Source: Gammaproteobacteria bacterium
Lineage (GTDB): Bacteria; Pseudomonadota; Gammaproteobacteria; Burkholderiales; Rhodocyclaceae
Assembly: GCA_018825305.1 (NCBI GenBank)
Contig: JAHJEO010000017.1
Location: 62,001-126,000, forward strand
Length of the DNA: 64,000 nucleotides
Reading direction: 5' to 3'
Shown: piece by piece, positions 1-8,938 of the stretch
How the letters are laid out: each line of letters begins with the position of its first letter
Numbering within the stretch: the first letter of the stretch is position 1
Position numbers and translations under genes: made by a program
Notes under the pieces: generated by a model
What the model saw: the letters and a program-made list of their open reading frames with translations, nothing else
Told to the model about the DNA's origin: nothing
The model's database searches: none

Positions 1-430
1 CCGGCTTTTCTGCAATAGCGGCCGAAGTTGATTGACCAGACGTCGCCTGTAGCGTAATCAGAACAAATGCGCCATCAACCTTGGTCTCGAACGGCGCCAT
101 CTTTTTGAGATTCAGCACCATGCGGGTACGATCGCCAGCCTGTACGACATTAATGCTGCGCAATTCACCCTGGTCAGCCTGTTGAACGTTGCGGCCGAGC
201 CCGTTGGTCGCTTGCGGAAAGTCAAAGACGATACGCGCCGGGTCCGCTACTGAAAAACTGGATGGCGGCGCAGTCAATGCCTGACGAAGTCCGATTTTGA
301 CCACCGTCATGCCGTCATGCTGACCCACCTGCAAAGTGTCGATGCTATTGCCGGATTGGGCCAGTACGGCCACGGGGAAAAGCAACAGCGCAACAAGGGC
401 ACGACGAAATAGAGTTTCGATTGTTTTCAT
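1..430 (-). CDS. pilQ: Type IV pilus secretin PilQ, N-terminal part (cut by window edge)
   Basis: This is the first ~143 codons of the outer-membrane secretin through which the type IV pilus leaves the cell; the gene continues beyond base 1. The start is the ATG at 430. It gives a charged N-terminus and a hydrophobic signal sequence (LVALLLFPVAVLAQ), followed by an AMIN-type peptidoglycan-binding domain with conserved phrases such as RIVFDFPQ and RTRMVLNL. It lies 5 bases downstream of pilP, last in pilMNOPQ. Identification rests on the AMIN-like sequence and on gene order; the secretin domain itself is outside the window. Confidence 0.88.
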   Translation of the reverse strand, partial: MKTIETLFRRALVALLLFPVAVLAQSGNSIDTLQVGQHDGMTVVKIGLRQALTAPPSSFSVADPARIVFDFPQATNGLGRNVQQADQGELRSINVVQAGDRTRMVLNLKKMAPFETKVDGAFVLITLQATSGQSTSAAIAEKP

Positions 431-435
431 GGGGC

Positions 436-978
436 TCATTTCTTTGCACCCTCCAGGTAAAGGGTTGCCGGGCGCTCGACCCAATCGGCCGTTTGTCCGG
501 TCGGATCCTTGACGGTCTCTCTGATCTTGACTTCCGTTGCTGTGATGGCCGTAACCACGCCAAAGTTCTGGCCAAGGTGGTTGCCGACGACGGCGTAGTT
601 GAGGCCGTCGCTCGAACGAATCAGCGCATACGGCGTTTTGCTGTTTCCCGTACCAGGCATCATTGTTCCGACAAGCTTCAGGGACTCCAGCGGATAGGCC
701 TCCAATGGTTCCTTGGGCCGATCAAGGTCTGGGGTCTTGCCCCCGGCGCCAGAGGTCTTTTCTGGCACGATCTTCGCGGGACGAAACGGGTCCGTAAGGT
801 CGCTGCCACCATAAGACACAATAGGAAACGGTTTCAATTCAGGCAAAGGCGGAACGTTACCCCGAAGATCCTTTGAGGATTCGCGCATCCACTCCTTTAG
901 GTCCTGGTGCTCTTCGGCGGAGCACGCGGTCAGCAGCATTGTGCAGAGCACTATCAGCAGGCGGGAAGGGGCTATCAT
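436..978 (-). CDS. pilP: Type IV pilus assembly lipoprotein PilP
   Basis: PilP is an inner-membrane-anchored lipoprotein that links the PilMNO platform to the PilQ secretin. The 180-residue product starts with a lipoprotein signal peptide whose lipobox is LTAC, lipid-anchored Cys at residue 19. A linker rich in charged residues and Pro follows, then the conserved C-terminal beta domain (SLKLVGTM near the middle, YAVVGNHLGQNFGVV toward the end). Its ATG overlaps the pilO stop by 4 bases, as expected for the tight pilMNOPQ operon. Length is normal for the family. Confidence 0.93.
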   Translation of the reverse strand: MIAPSRLLIVLCTMLLTACSAEEHQDLKEWMRESSKDLRGNVPPLPELKPFPIVSYGGSDLTDPFRPAKIVPEKTSGAGGKTPDLDRPKEPLEAYPLESLKLVGTMMPGTGNSKTPYALIRSSDGLNYAVVGNHLGQNFGVVTAITATEVKIRETVKDPTGQTADWVERPATLYLEGAKK

Positions 979-1658
979 TTCCGGCCTTTCTTGGGTTGGG
1001 CCGCCTTCCGTATCGCTGCGAGCTCTTCATCATCGAGATAACGGAAAGTTTTTGCTATGACGTCGAACGTCATAGAGCCATCCTTGGCCGGAACCAGGTT
1101 GACATTATTCAGGGTGACAATGCGCGGCAGTTTGGCAATATCGCCGGCAAACGAGCCAAAGTCGTGGTAGCTGCCCACCATCTTGAGTTGGATCGGCAAC
1201 TCTGCGTAGAAGTCCCGCTTCAGTTCGGCACCCGGCTTGAATGTCTCGAATTGCAGCCCCCTGCCCAAGCCGGCCTGATTTATGTCGATCAGCAGGCTTT
1301 CCATTTCGGTCTTGTTCGGCAATTGCTTAAGAAGCGCGCCGAACTTCTCGTCGATTTCCGTCAGCTGCTTGCGATGGGCATCAAGATTCAGCGCCTGCTT
1401 CTTCTTGTTCAGCCATTCATCCTGGAGCTTCTGTTGCTGCAGGCGCTTGCCGTCTAGTTCCTCCTGCTGGACGCGCCAGCCGAACCAAGCACCTGCCGCC
1501 AGCAGGCCGATAAAGACGCCCAACAGGATGACTACTTTCGGGGCCAAGGGCCACATTCCCGGATCCTTGGGATCAAGGGTCTTGAAATCATTGGCCAGCG
1601 ACTGAAAGTCGATCTTTGGCAATTTCAGCGCGATCTTGGGAGCGGATATTTTTTTCAC
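975..1658 (-). CDS. pilO: Type IV pilus alignment protein PilO
   Basis: PilO is a bitopic inner-membrane protein that pairs with PilN to form the periplasmic alignment ring of the type IV pilus machine. The 227-residue product has a cytoplasmic tail, one transmembrane segment at roughly residues 40-62, a coiled coil rich in Gln, Lys and Leu, and a ferredoxin-like periplasmic domain (ELPIQLKMVGSYHDFGSF is the typical PilO signature). Both neighbours overlap it by ATGA junctions, which implies translational coupling. Confidence 0.94.
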   Translation of the reverse strand: MKKISAPKIALKLPKIDFQSLANDFKTLDPKDPGMWPLAPKVVILLGVFIGLLAAGAWFGWRVQQEELDGKRLQQQKLQDEWLNKKKQALNLDAHRKQLTEIDEKFGALLKQLPNKTEMESLLIDINQAGLGRGLQFETFKPGAELKRDFYAELPIQLKMVGSYHDFGSFAGDIAKLPRIVTLNNVNLVPAKDGSMTFDVIAKTFRYLDDEELAAIRKAAQPKKGRK

Positions 1659-2260
1659 GGCTTGGCTCCGGGCCTGGACGATGCCGGCTTGCCTTCGGAT
1701 TTCTTGTCGTCGGTTGCGGATTGCAGCGTGATTTCCGCCGTCATCTGAAACTCACTAAGACGCCGCCGATCAACCGTCGCAGCCTTGATCTCGATCAGTA
1801 CTGGGCGCTCTAGCAGCGGCGAGGCATCAAGCCTCTGCATCAATTCCGAAACGCGTGCGTTCGCCTGGGCATAGCCGTTTAGCGTGATCTTGCGGTTTGT
1901 CTGCTTGACGCTCTTAAGGTAAATCCCGTCGGGTACCTGGTGAGCCAGTTCGGTAAACAAATGGACCGTTTCCGCTCGCGTCGTCTGCAAGGATTCGATC
2001 ACCCGGTTGCGCGACAACATCACCTCTGTCTGCTCCTTGAGACTCTTAATTTCGGCAATATCCTTGTCGAGAACCGCTACCTCCCTCTTGAGGAAGGCAT
2101 TCTTTTCGTCTTGGGTGGCAATCCAGCGGCCGATGGTAAGAAAGCCAAACAGCCAGATCAGGCCGGCCAACACCACGACCATGCCGCTCATCGCGTAGAA
2201 CTGGGTACGCCGTGCCTTCCGCTTTTCCTCGCGATGGGGAAGAAGATTGACGCGGATCAC
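1655..2260 (-). CDS. pilN: Type IV pilus assembly protein PilN
   Basis: PilN binds PilM in the cytoplasm through its conserved N-terminal peptide (here MIRVNLLPHREEKR) and PilO in the periplasm. The 201-residue product shows that peptide, one transmembrane segment around residues 23-43, a coiled coil and a Fimbrial_PilN-type domain (PDGIYLKSVKQ). It overlaps pilM by 4 bases upstream and pilO by 4 bases downstream. The C-terminus is a short charged Ser/Pro tail of no obvious function. Confidence 0.95.
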   Translation of the reverse strand: MIRVNLLPHREEKRKARRTQFYAMSGMVVVLAGLIWLFGFLTIGRWIATQDEKNAFLKREVAVLDKDIAEIKSLKEQTEVMLSRNRVIESLQTTRAETVHLFTELAHQVPDGIYLKSVKQTNRKITLNGYAQANARVSELMQRLDASPLLERPVLIEIKAATVDRRRLSEFQMTAEITLQSATDDKKSEGKPASSRPGAKP

Positions 2261-3336
2261 TGATCGAACCTCCGCAGTGCGAGCCCGCAGGCCACCATCA
2301 GCGATGGGGCGTCCGCTGTCAGCTGTCTAGCCCGAACGCGCGGCGAGGTAGCCATCCCGGCGAAGGGGTTGGCGACGATGGCGTTGATCTCGGTACGGGC
2401 TCCGACGATTTCATCAATGCCGGACGTGATGGCGCAGCCGCCGGAAAGAACGATCTGCTGCACCTCGCTATGCTGGGTCGAGGTAAAGAAAAACTGCAGC
2501 GCCCGTGAAACCTCAAGCGCGAGATTCTCCAGAAACGGCTGCAGCAGTTCAGCCTGATAGTTGTCCGGTCCCGTACCTGAGCGTTTCAGGCTCTCGGCCT
2601 CGTCCGCGCTCATGCCGTAGGCGCGCATGATGTCCTGCGTCAGCAACCCGCCACCGAAGGCCTGCTCGCGCGTGTAGACCGGCTCGTCCTCACGCATGAT
2701 GGTTACTTTCATGGCATTGGCACCGATATCGATCAGGGCGATGTTCTGATCCTTCCCACCCGCCGGTAACCGCGCCATTACCAGCTCATACGCAGCCTGA
2801 GCAGCGTATGCCTCGATATCCATGACCAACGGCTTGAGCTCGGCCGCTTCAGCACAAGCCACCCGATCCTCGACCTTTTCCTTGCGCGAGGCGGCAATCA
2901 ATACCTCGACTTCATCGGCGCTCGAAGGTGCCGGGCCGACCACCTGAAAGTCAAGATTGACCTCTTCAAGCGCAAAGGGAATGTACTGGTTCGCCTCCGA
3001 CTCGACCTGCACTTCCATTTCGGTCTCGCGCAGGTTGCCGGGAAGAATGATTTTCTTGGTGATGACCGCCGCCGTCGGCAGTGCCAGTGCCACATACTTC
3101 GTGGTGGAGCCAAGACGCTGCTTGCAGCGCTGGATCGCCTCGACCGTGGCATCCATGTTGGCAATATTGCCATCAACCACCGCGTCCTTTGGCAAGGGCT
3201 CGATTGCATAGCGCTCAACGCGCCGCTCACCCTTGCCGGCATCGGACAATTCGACCATCTTCACTGACGACGAACTGATATCCAGTCCGATCAGGGGCCG
3301 CGCCTTGGGGTTGAAGATCGAGAGATCGACCTGCAA
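2257..3336 (-). CDS. pilM: Type IV pilus actin-like ATPase PilM
   Basis: PilM is the cytoplasmic actin-fold protein of the type IV pilus inner-membrane platform. The 359-residue protein has the family's nucleotide-binding signatures: LIGLDISSSSVKMVEL near the N-terminus, IALIDIGANAMKVTI near residue 205 and IVLSGGCA near residue 300. It is first in pilMNOPQ and divergent from ponA across 148 bases, the arrangement known in pseudomonads and betaproteobacteria. An AAGGGAA tract lies upstream of the ATG, but its spacing is long for an ideal ribosome-binding site. Confidence 0.96.
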   Translation of the reverse strand: MQVDLSIFNPKARPLIGLDISSSSVKMVELSDAGKGERRVERYAIEPLPKDAVVDGNIANMDATVEAIQRCKQRLGSTTKYVALALPTAAVITKKIILPGNLRETEMEVQVESEANQYIPFALEEVNLDFQVVGPAPSSADEVEVLIAASRKEKVEDRVACAEAAELKPLVMDIEAYAAQAAYELVMARLPAGGKDQNIALIDIGANAMKVTIMREDEPVYTREQAFGGGLLTQDIMRAYGMSADEAESLKRSGTGPDNYQAELLQPFLENLALEVSRALQFFFTSTQHSEVQQIVLSGGCAITSGIDEIVGARTEINAIVANPFAGMATSPRVRARQLTADAPSLMVACGLALRRFDQ

Positions 3337-3468
3337 GTGATTTTCCCTTTTTTAACTTGATGTTAGGACAACAATGGATAATTTACTTCAGATGCTAGCA
3401 GCAACTATAACGGCTGTAAAGAAAAATCTTTGAGGCGACTTTCCCGGAAGCCCGGCCGTACGCGCGGC

Positions 3469-3474
3469 TATAAT
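3469..3474 (+). promoter_or_regulatory. Candidate -10 box of ponA, almost leaderless
   Basis: A perfect TATAAT lies only ~10 bases before the ponA ATG at 3485. Transcription would then start at about 3481, leaving almost no leader and no Shine-Dalgarno. No good -35 is visible at the right distance. The motif may instead be fortuitous, or the true start may be the Met at codon 13 (3521). Confidence 0.35.
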
Positions 3475-3484
3475 TTGGCGCCCC

Positions 3485-5893
3485 ATGATGCCATCCCCTC
3501 GGCTCCCCCAACTGCCCGTCATGCCGGCCCCGCTGCGCTGGTTGTTCTACCCGCTGCTGGTGCTGCTGGGCCTGATCCTGATCGCCCTGTGCCTTGCGGG
3601 CATCGTGCTGATTCTCGCCTATCCGCAGCTGCCGTCCCTCGAAGTACTGACCGACTACCGCCCCCGCATTCCTCTGCGTGTCTACACTTCCGACGGCCAT
3701 CTCATCGGCGAATTCGGCGAGGAACGACGAAATTTCGTGCGAATCCAAGACGTTCCCCCTGTCATGAAACAGGCCATTCTGGCAGCGGAAGACGAGCGCT
3801 TCTATCAGCATCCCGGTATCGACAGCATCGGCATCCTGCGCGCTGCGTATTCCAATTTCGTCAGTGGTGGCAAGCGCCAGGGCGCTTCGACCATCACGAT
3901 GCAGGTTGCGCGCAATTTCTTCCTTTCGACCGAAAAGACCCTGACGCGCAAACTCTACGAGGTACTGCTCGCCTTCAAGATCGAGAACAACCTGACAAAG
4001 GACGAGATACTCCAGCTTTATATCAACCAGATCTACCTCGGCCAGCGCGCCTACGGCTTCGCCGCTGCCGCGCAAATCTATTATGGCAAGCCCCTTGCGG
4101 GCCTGTCGGTTGCCGAGGCCGCGATGCTGGCCGGTCTGCCAAAAGCTCCTTCGGCCTACAACCCGGTCGCCAATCCGAAGCGCGCCAAGCTGCGCCAGAT
4201 GTATGTGTTGCGACGCATGCACGATCTCGAGTTTCTCGATAACACCAGTTGGAAGGCCGCCCAGCAGGAGGTTCTTCACGTCAAGCGCGACGTAAACGAT
4301 TTCGGCGTACCTGCCGATTACGTCGCCGAAATGGCGCGGCAGATGGTGGTCGAGCGCTTCCCGGCCGAAGCCTATACCCATGGCCTGCGCGTCATCACCA
4401 CCATCACCAAGGCCGACCAGCTGGCGGCCTATGCCTCGCTGCGTCGCGGGGTGCTCGACTACGACCGCCGCCATGGCTACCGCGGCGCCGAGGCCTATGC
4501 CGACATGAAGGGCATCCAGTCGGATCAGGACGAGAACATCGAAGACCTGCTGCAGGAGCACGACGATGCCGGCGACCTGCGGCCAGCGCTGGTGCTGGCG
4601 GCCAGCCCCAGGGAGATCCAGGCCTATCTGCGCGGTGGCGAGGTACTGAAGATTAGCGGCGACGGCCTCAAGTTTGCCGCCCGTATGCTCGACGACAAGG
4701 CGCCCGCCAACAAGCGGCTGCGGCGCGGGGCCATCATCCGCGTTAGCAAGGGCGACAAGGGTGGCTGGCAAATCGTCCAACTGCCCGAGGTGGAAGCAGC
4801 CTTCGTGGCTGCCAGCCCGGTCGACGGCGCCATCCGGGCGCTGGTCGGCGGCTTCGATTTCGGCCGCAGCAAGTTCAACCATGTGACGCAGGCGTGGCGC
4901 CAGCCCGGCTCGAGCTTCAAGCCCTTCATCTATTCCGCCGCACTGGAAAAGGGCTACAACCCCGCTTCGGTGGTCGCCGACGAGCCAGTATCGATTTCCG
5001 CCGAGGAAACCGGTTCCCAAGTCTGGGAGCCGAAGAACTACGACGGCAAGTACGAAGGCCCGATGTCGTTGCGCACCGCCCTGGCCAAATCCAAGAACAT
5101 GGTCTCGATTCGGCTGCTGCGCGCCATCGGCACCCAGTACGCGCAGGACTACGCGACCCGTTTCGGCTTCGACGCCGAAAAGCATCCGCCCTATCTGACC
5201 ATGGCACTTGGCGCCGGATCGGTAACACCATGGCAGCAGCTGGCAGGCTACGCCGTCTTCGCCAATGGCGGCTACCGTGTCGAGCCCTACATCGTCCGGC
5301 AGATCCTGGACGACCGCGGCAACGTGCTTGCCGAGGCACAGCCGGCGGTCGCCGGCGACGAGAACATCCGCGCCATCGACGGCCGCAACGCCTGGCTGAT
5401 GGACAGCATGATGCACGACGTCGTCCGCCGCGGCACCGCCACCCGGGCGGCCCAGGCGCTCAAGCGCGCCGACCTCGCCGGAAAGACCGGCACTACCAAC
5501 GACTACGTCGACGCCTGGTTCTGCGGCTACCAGCCGACAGTCGTCGGCATCGCCTGGATAGGCTTCGACCAGCCCAAACGCATGGGCAATGGCGAAACGG
5601 GTGGTGCTGCGGCCCTGCCGATCTGGATCGGCTTCATGGAAAAGGCGCTGGCCGGCGTACCCGAGTCCTATATGGAACAGCCGGAGGGGCTAGCCCAGGT
5701 CACCGCCCATGATCCGTCAGGAAAAGGCGCCGGCCGCGAATTCGTCTACCGCGAATCCATCCCCGCCTTGCCGGCTGACGAACCGGCGGCGCCGCTGATA
5801 CCTATTCAGGCACCCGCCCCGGTACAGGACGCCAAACCCAGGGCAGTCGAAAAGCCGGCCGACAAGAAGGCAGCCGAAAAAAAGAACAACTAA
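3485..5893 (+). CDS. ponA: Penicillin-binding protein 1A (bifunctional transglycosylase/transpeptidase)
   Basis: Class A PBP that polymerises lipid II and cross-links peptidoglycan at the outer face of the inner membrane. The 802-residue protein has a cytoplasmic tail, a transmembrane segment at about residues 20-42, a GT51 domain (catalytic EDERFYQHPGI near residue 100, QGASTITMQ following), an OB-like insertion, and a transpeptidase domain with the nucleophile motif SSFK near 475, SKN near 535 and KTGTT near 667. The C-terminus is a Pro/Ala/Lys-rich tail. It is divergent from pilMNOPQ. The start at 3485 is the first Met; codon 13 is an alternative. Confidence 0.95.
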   Translation: MMPSPRLPQLPVMPAPLRWLFYPLLVLLGLILIALCLAGIVLILAYPQLPSLEVLTDYRPRIPLRVYTSDGHLIGEFGEERRNFVRIQDVPPVMKQAILAAEDERFYQHPGIDSIGILRAAYSNFVSGGKRQGASTITMQVARNFFLSTEKTLTRKLYEVLLAFKIENNLTKDEILQLYINQIYLGQRAYGFAAAAQIYYGKPLAGLSVAEAAMLAGLPKAPSAYNPVANPKRAKLRQMYVLRRMHDLEFLDNTSWKAAQQEVLHVKRDVNDFGVPADYVAEMARQMVVERFPAEAYTHGLRVITTITKADQLAAYASLRRGVLDYDRRHGYRGAEAYADMKGIQSDQDENIEDLLQEHDDAGDLRPALVLAASPREIQAYLRGGEVLKISGDGLKFAARMLDDKAPANKRLRRGAIIRVSKGDKGGWQIVQLPEVEAAFVAASPVDGAIRALVGGFDFGRSKFNHVTQAWRQPGSSFKPFIYSAALEKGYNPASVVADEPVSISAEETGSQVWEPKNYDGKYEGPMSLRTALAKSKNMVSIRLLRAIGTQYAQDYATRFGFDAEKHPPYLTMALGAGSVTPWQQLAGYAVFANGGYRVEPYIVRQILDDRGNVLAEAQPAVAGDENIRAIDGRNAWLMDSMMHDVVRRGTATRAAQALKRADLAGKTGTTNDYVDAWFCGYQPTVVGIAWIGFDQPKRMGNGETGGAAALPIWIGFMEKALAGVPESYMEQPEGLAQVTAHDPSGKGAGREFVYRESIPALPADEPAAPLIPIQAPAPVQDAKPRAVEKPADKKAAEKKNN

Positions 5894-5903
5894 AGGCTGC
5901 GCA

Positions 5904-6227
5904 CTACGCGAGCGTCACCGGCTCGCCGCTCTGCTCCGACATGCAGCGCCCAATCGCAACCAGCAGTTCCTCGTCGTCGCGCGTGCCGACCCAGCGGTCG
6001 CCAGCCGGCTTGAAGTGGTAGCCGCCCGATTTCGCGGCCACCCAGATCTCGCGGGCTGCGGTGTGGCGATTGATGATGATCTTGCTGCCGTTGTCGAACT
6101 CCAGTTCAAGCACGCCGCCGGGCTTGGTCTCGAAATCGAAATCGAAATCGATGTCGCAAGCCTCCAGCGCCGCCTCGATGCGTGCCAGCATCGCGTCCGC
6201 CAGGGCATTGAATTCACGCTCTTCCAC
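5904..6227 (-). CDS. cyaY: Frataxin-family iron-binding protein CyaY
   Basis: CyaY is a small cytoplasmic protein that modulates Fe-S cluster assembly at IscS and binds iron through acidic residues. The 107-residue product matches the usual length. It has the acidic first helix (EEREFNALADAMLARIEAALE), an Asp-rich ridge (DIDFDFDFE) and the sheet motifs IIINRH, EIWVAAKSGGYHF and RDDEEL. The start is a GTG at 6227, chosen because GGAGG lies four bases upstream; the in-frame ATG further upstream has no such site. It is divergent from lptM-lysA and converges on ponA. Confidence 0.93.
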   Translation of the reverse strand: MEEREFNALADAMLARIEAALEACDIDFDFDFETKPGGVLELEFDNGSKIIINRHTAAREIWVAAKSGGYHFKPAGDRWVGTRDDEELLVAIGRCMSEQSGEPVTLA

Positions 6228-6285
6228 ACTGCCTCCATGATAGGATTCAAGCCTTTTCGCCGTGCCCCATTCCATCCGCACCATC

Positions 6286-6444
6286 ATGCGTAATGTTCTG
6301 ATTCTTGGCAGTTTTCTCGCCCTGTTGGGCGCCTGCGGCAGCAAGGGGCCGTTGACGCTGCCGCCGCCTCCGGCAAAGGCAACATTGATAGCAACGCCGG
6401 CCGGCGTGATTGATGATAGCACTGCCCCCGGAGCCCTGCGATGA
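6286..6444 (+). CDS. lptM: Small lipoprotein LptM (YifL family)
   Basis: This 52-residue protein has a lipoprotein signal peptide (lipobox LGAC, Cys17) followed by GSKGPLTLPP, the signature of the YifL/LptM family. E. coli LptM is known to bind the LptD translocon and help its oxidative maturation. The gene sits between divergent cyaY and lysA, the conserved neighbourhood. Its TGA overlaps the lysA ATG (ATGA), so the two are probably translationally coupled. The chosen ATG gives the shortest credible signal peptide; an upstream in-frame ATG would add eight residues. Confidence 0.88.
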   Translation: MRNVLILGSFLALLGACGSKGPLTLPPPPAKATLIATPAGVIDDSTAPGALR

Positions 6445-7739
6445 GCCAGGCCGGCATCATCCAGCGCGCAGCGGACGGCGGGCTGCGCATCGAGGACGTG
6501 GCCCTCGACGCCATCGCGCAGCAGTTCGGCACGCCCTGCTACGTTTATTCGCGCGCGGCCCTGGCCGCCGCTTACGCCGGCTACCGCGAGGCACTGGCGA
6601 CCCATGGCGTGGCGGATCGCGCCCTGGTCTGCTACGCCGTCAAGGCCAACTCCAACCTCGGCATCCTCAGCGTCTTCGCCCGGCTCGGCGCCGGCTTCGA
6701 CATCGTTTCCGGCGGCGAACTGGCCCGCGTGCTGGCGGCCGGCGGCGATCCGCGCAAGATCGTATTCTCCGGCGTCGGCAAGTCGCGCGAGGAAATGCGC
6801 GCCGCGCTGGATGCCGGCATTCTCTGCTTCAACGTCGAGTCGGCCTCCGAGCTGGAAACGCTCGACGCAGTCGCCGGCGCCATGGACAAGCGCGCGCCGG
6901 TCTCGCTGCGGGTCAATCCCAACGTCGACCCCAAGACCCATCCCTACATCTCGACCGGCCTCAAGACCGCCAAGTTCGGCATTCCCTTCGAGGATGCCCT
7001 GGCGCTCTATCGCCGCGCCCGCGACCTGCCCAATCTCGAAATCCACGGCATCGACTGCCACATCGGCTCGCAACTGCTCGACCCGGCGCCAGCCGCCGAG
7101 GCCGCTGCCAAGATCCTCGGCCTGGTCGATGCGCTCGCGGCGGAAGGCATCGTGCTCTCGCACATCGACGTCGGCGGCGGCATGGGCATCCGCTATCGCG
7201 ACGAAGCGGCGCCCACCGCAGCCGAATACCTCGCGCCGCTGCTGCAGGTACTCGCCGGCCGCAATGAGAAGCTGCTGTTCGAGCCGGGCCGCTCGCTGGT
7301 CGGCAATGCCGGCCTGCTGCTGACGCGCGTCGAAGTCCTCAAGCATGGCGAGGAGAAGAACTTCGCCGTGGTCGATGCGGCGATGAACGACCTCGCCCGC
7401 CCCGCGCTCTATGACGCCTGGCACGATATCGTTCCGGTGCGCGTCCCGGTGAAAAAACTCGGCGCTGGCGGCACGGCGAAGGTGGCCGCAAAACGCTACG
7501 AAATCGTCGGCCCGATCTGCGAATCCGGCGACTTCCTCGGCCACGACCGCGATCTCGACCTGGCCGAGGGCGACTTGCTGGCCATCCTCTCGGCCGGCGC
7601 CTACGGCATGGCCATGAGCTCGAACTACAACACCCGCCCGCGCGCAGCCGAAGTGCTGGTCGATGGCGCCAACATCCACCTGGTGCGCCGGCGCGAGGAA
7701 ATCGCGCAGCTGTTCGCGCTCGAATCTGTCCTGCCCTGA
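6441..7739 (+). CDS. lysA: Diaminopimelate decarboxylase
   Basis: LysA decarboxylates meso-diaminopimelate to L-lysine, the last step of lysine synthesis, with pyridoxal phosphate. The 432-residue protein has the PLP-binding lysine at K68 in CYAVKANSN, HIDVGGGMGIRY, the phosphate-binding EPGRSLVGNAG, and the second-subunit active-site motif GPICESGDFLG near residue 355. A copy of the dispersed 25-bp motif (7453-7477) lies in frame just before that motif and encodes KKLGAGGTA, a surface loop that looks longer than in typical homologues; this is inference from memory of the family. It overlaps lptM. Confidence 0.97.
   Translation: MSQAGIIQRAADGGLRIEDVALDAIAQQFGTPCYVYSRAALAAAYAGYREALATHGVADRALVCYAVKANSNLGILSVFARLGAGFDIVSGGELARVLAAGGDPRKIVFSGVGKSREEMRAALDAGILCFNVESASELETLDAVAGAMDKRAPVSLRVNPNVDPKTHPYISTGLKTAKFGIPFEDALALYRRARDLPNLEIHGIDCHIGSQLLDPAPAAEAAAKILGLVDALAAEGIVLSHIDVGGGMGIRYRDEAAPTAAEYLAPLLQVLAGRNEKLLFEPGRSLVGNAGLLLTRVEVLKHGEEKNFAVVDAAMNDLARPALYDAWHDIVPVRVPVKKLGAGGTAKVAAKRYEIVGPICESGDFLGHDRDLDLAEGDLLAILSAGAYGMAMSSNYNTRPRAAEVLVDGANIHLVRRREEIAQLFALESVLP
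7453..7477 (+). repeat. Dispersed 25-bp motif, copy 1 (inside lysA)
   Basis: One mismatch to the consensus (C instead of G at position 6). It is in the sense orientation of lysA and encodes KKLGAGGTA. Confidence 0.85.
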
Positions 7740-7744
7740 CCGCC

Positions 7745-8938
7745 ATGAACCGCCTGCTCGTATTCTGCGTCGCCCTGCTGCCTCTGCTGCTGGGCGCCTG
7801 CGACAAAAAGCCGGAGGAAAAGAAGCCCTCCGGCCCGCCACCGACCTTGATCACCGTCACCCAGGTCAGGAGCGGCGCCTTCGAGGTGACCGAGGACACG
7901 CTGGGTACCCTCGAAGCCGTCAACGATCCGAAGATAGGGGCCGAGGTCGCCGGCAAGGTGGTGCGGGTGCTGGCCTTCGCCGGCAAGGCGGTGAAGCGCG
8001 GTGAGACGCTGGCCATCATCGACGCCACCGACCTGGCCCTGGCCAGCCAGTCGGAGCAGGCCGAGGCCCGGCGCCTCGAAGCCGTGCTGGGGCAACAGGA
8101 CAAACTGGTCGAGCGCCAGCAGGCACTGGTCGCCAGGGGTTTCCTTTCGCAGAACGCGGCCGACGACGCCCGTGCACAGCGGACCGCCATCGCCGAGCAA
8201 CTGACCGCGGCTCAGGCCCGCGCCGGCGTCGGCAAGCGTTCGGTCGGCAAGACCACTGTCGTCGCGCCTTTCGACGGCACCATTGAAAACCAGATGATCG
8301 CGCCGGGCGACTACGTCAAGCTTGGCGACCCGCTGTTCCAGCTGGTATCGAACCAGCGCCTGCGCGCCCACCTGCCCTTCCCCGAATCCGCCACGCCGCG
8401 CCTGACGCGTGGCCAGGTGGTGCGGCTGACTTCACCGCAACTGCCCGGCAAGGTTTTCGAGGCGAAGATCGCCGACATCCGGCCATCGCTGGCCGAATCG
8501 AGCCGCGCGCTCGACGTGATAGTGGACCTCGACGCCGATGGCCAGCTGCGGGCCGGCGGCACCGTCAACGCTTCGGTGCAGATCGCCGCCAAGGCCGCGG
8601 CGCTTGTGGTTCCCGAGCAAAGCGTGGTGCTGCGTCCCGCCGGCAAGGTGGTGTACGCCATCATCGAGGAGGACGGCAAGAAGAAAGCGCAGCAGCGCGT
8701 CATCCAGGCCGGCGCCAAGAAGGACGGTGTGATCGAGGTCCTCGCCGGTCTCAAGGAAGGCGAGACCGTGGCGCAGGATGGCGCCGGCTTCCTCACCAAC
8801 GGCGCCGCGGTGACCGTCAAGGAAGCAAAGCCGGAAGCGCAGAAAGTTCCCGCAGGGACGCAAAGCGCCGGCCCTGGCGCCACGGCGCAAGACCCCGCCG
8901 GCGCCAAGGCCCCGCCCGCCAAGACTGAAGCGAAATGA
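7745..8938 (+). CDS. RND efflux pump periplasmic adaptor (membrane fusion) lipoprotein
   Basis: Periplasmic adaptor of a tripartite efflux pump that connects the inner-membrane RND transporter to an outer-membrane channel. The 397-residue product has a lipoprotein signal (LLGAC, Cys19), a barrel-sandwich hybrid split by an alpha-hairpin (IGAEVAGKVVRVLAF ... VVAPFDGTIENQMIAPGDYV), a beta-barrel domain and a membrane-proximal domain (VVPEQSVVLRPAGKVVYAI). The C-terminal ~40 residues are a low-complexity Ala/Pro/Lys tail. It overlaps the permease gene by 4 bases. The substrate cannot be inferred, and no outer-membrane factor gene is adjacent. Confidence 0.93.
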   Translation: MNRLLVFCVALLPLLLGACDKKPEEKKPSGPPPTLITVTQVRSGAFEVTEDTLGTLEAVNDPKIGAEVAGKVVRVLAFAGKAVKRGETLAIIDATDLALASQSEQAEARRLEAVLGQQDKLVERQQALVARGFLSQNAADDARAQRTAIAEQLTAAQARAGVGKRSVGKTTVVAPFDGTIENQMIAPGDYVKLGDPLFQLVSNQRLRAHLPFPESATPRLTRGQVVRLTSPQLPGKVFEAKIADIRPSLAESSRALDVIVDLDADGQLRAGGTVNASVQIAAKAAALVVPEQSVVLRPAGKVVYAIIEEDGKKKAQQRVIQAGAKKDGVIEVLAGLKEGETVAQDGAGFLTNGAAVTVKEAKPEAQKVPAGTQSAGPGATAQDPAGAKAPPAKTEAK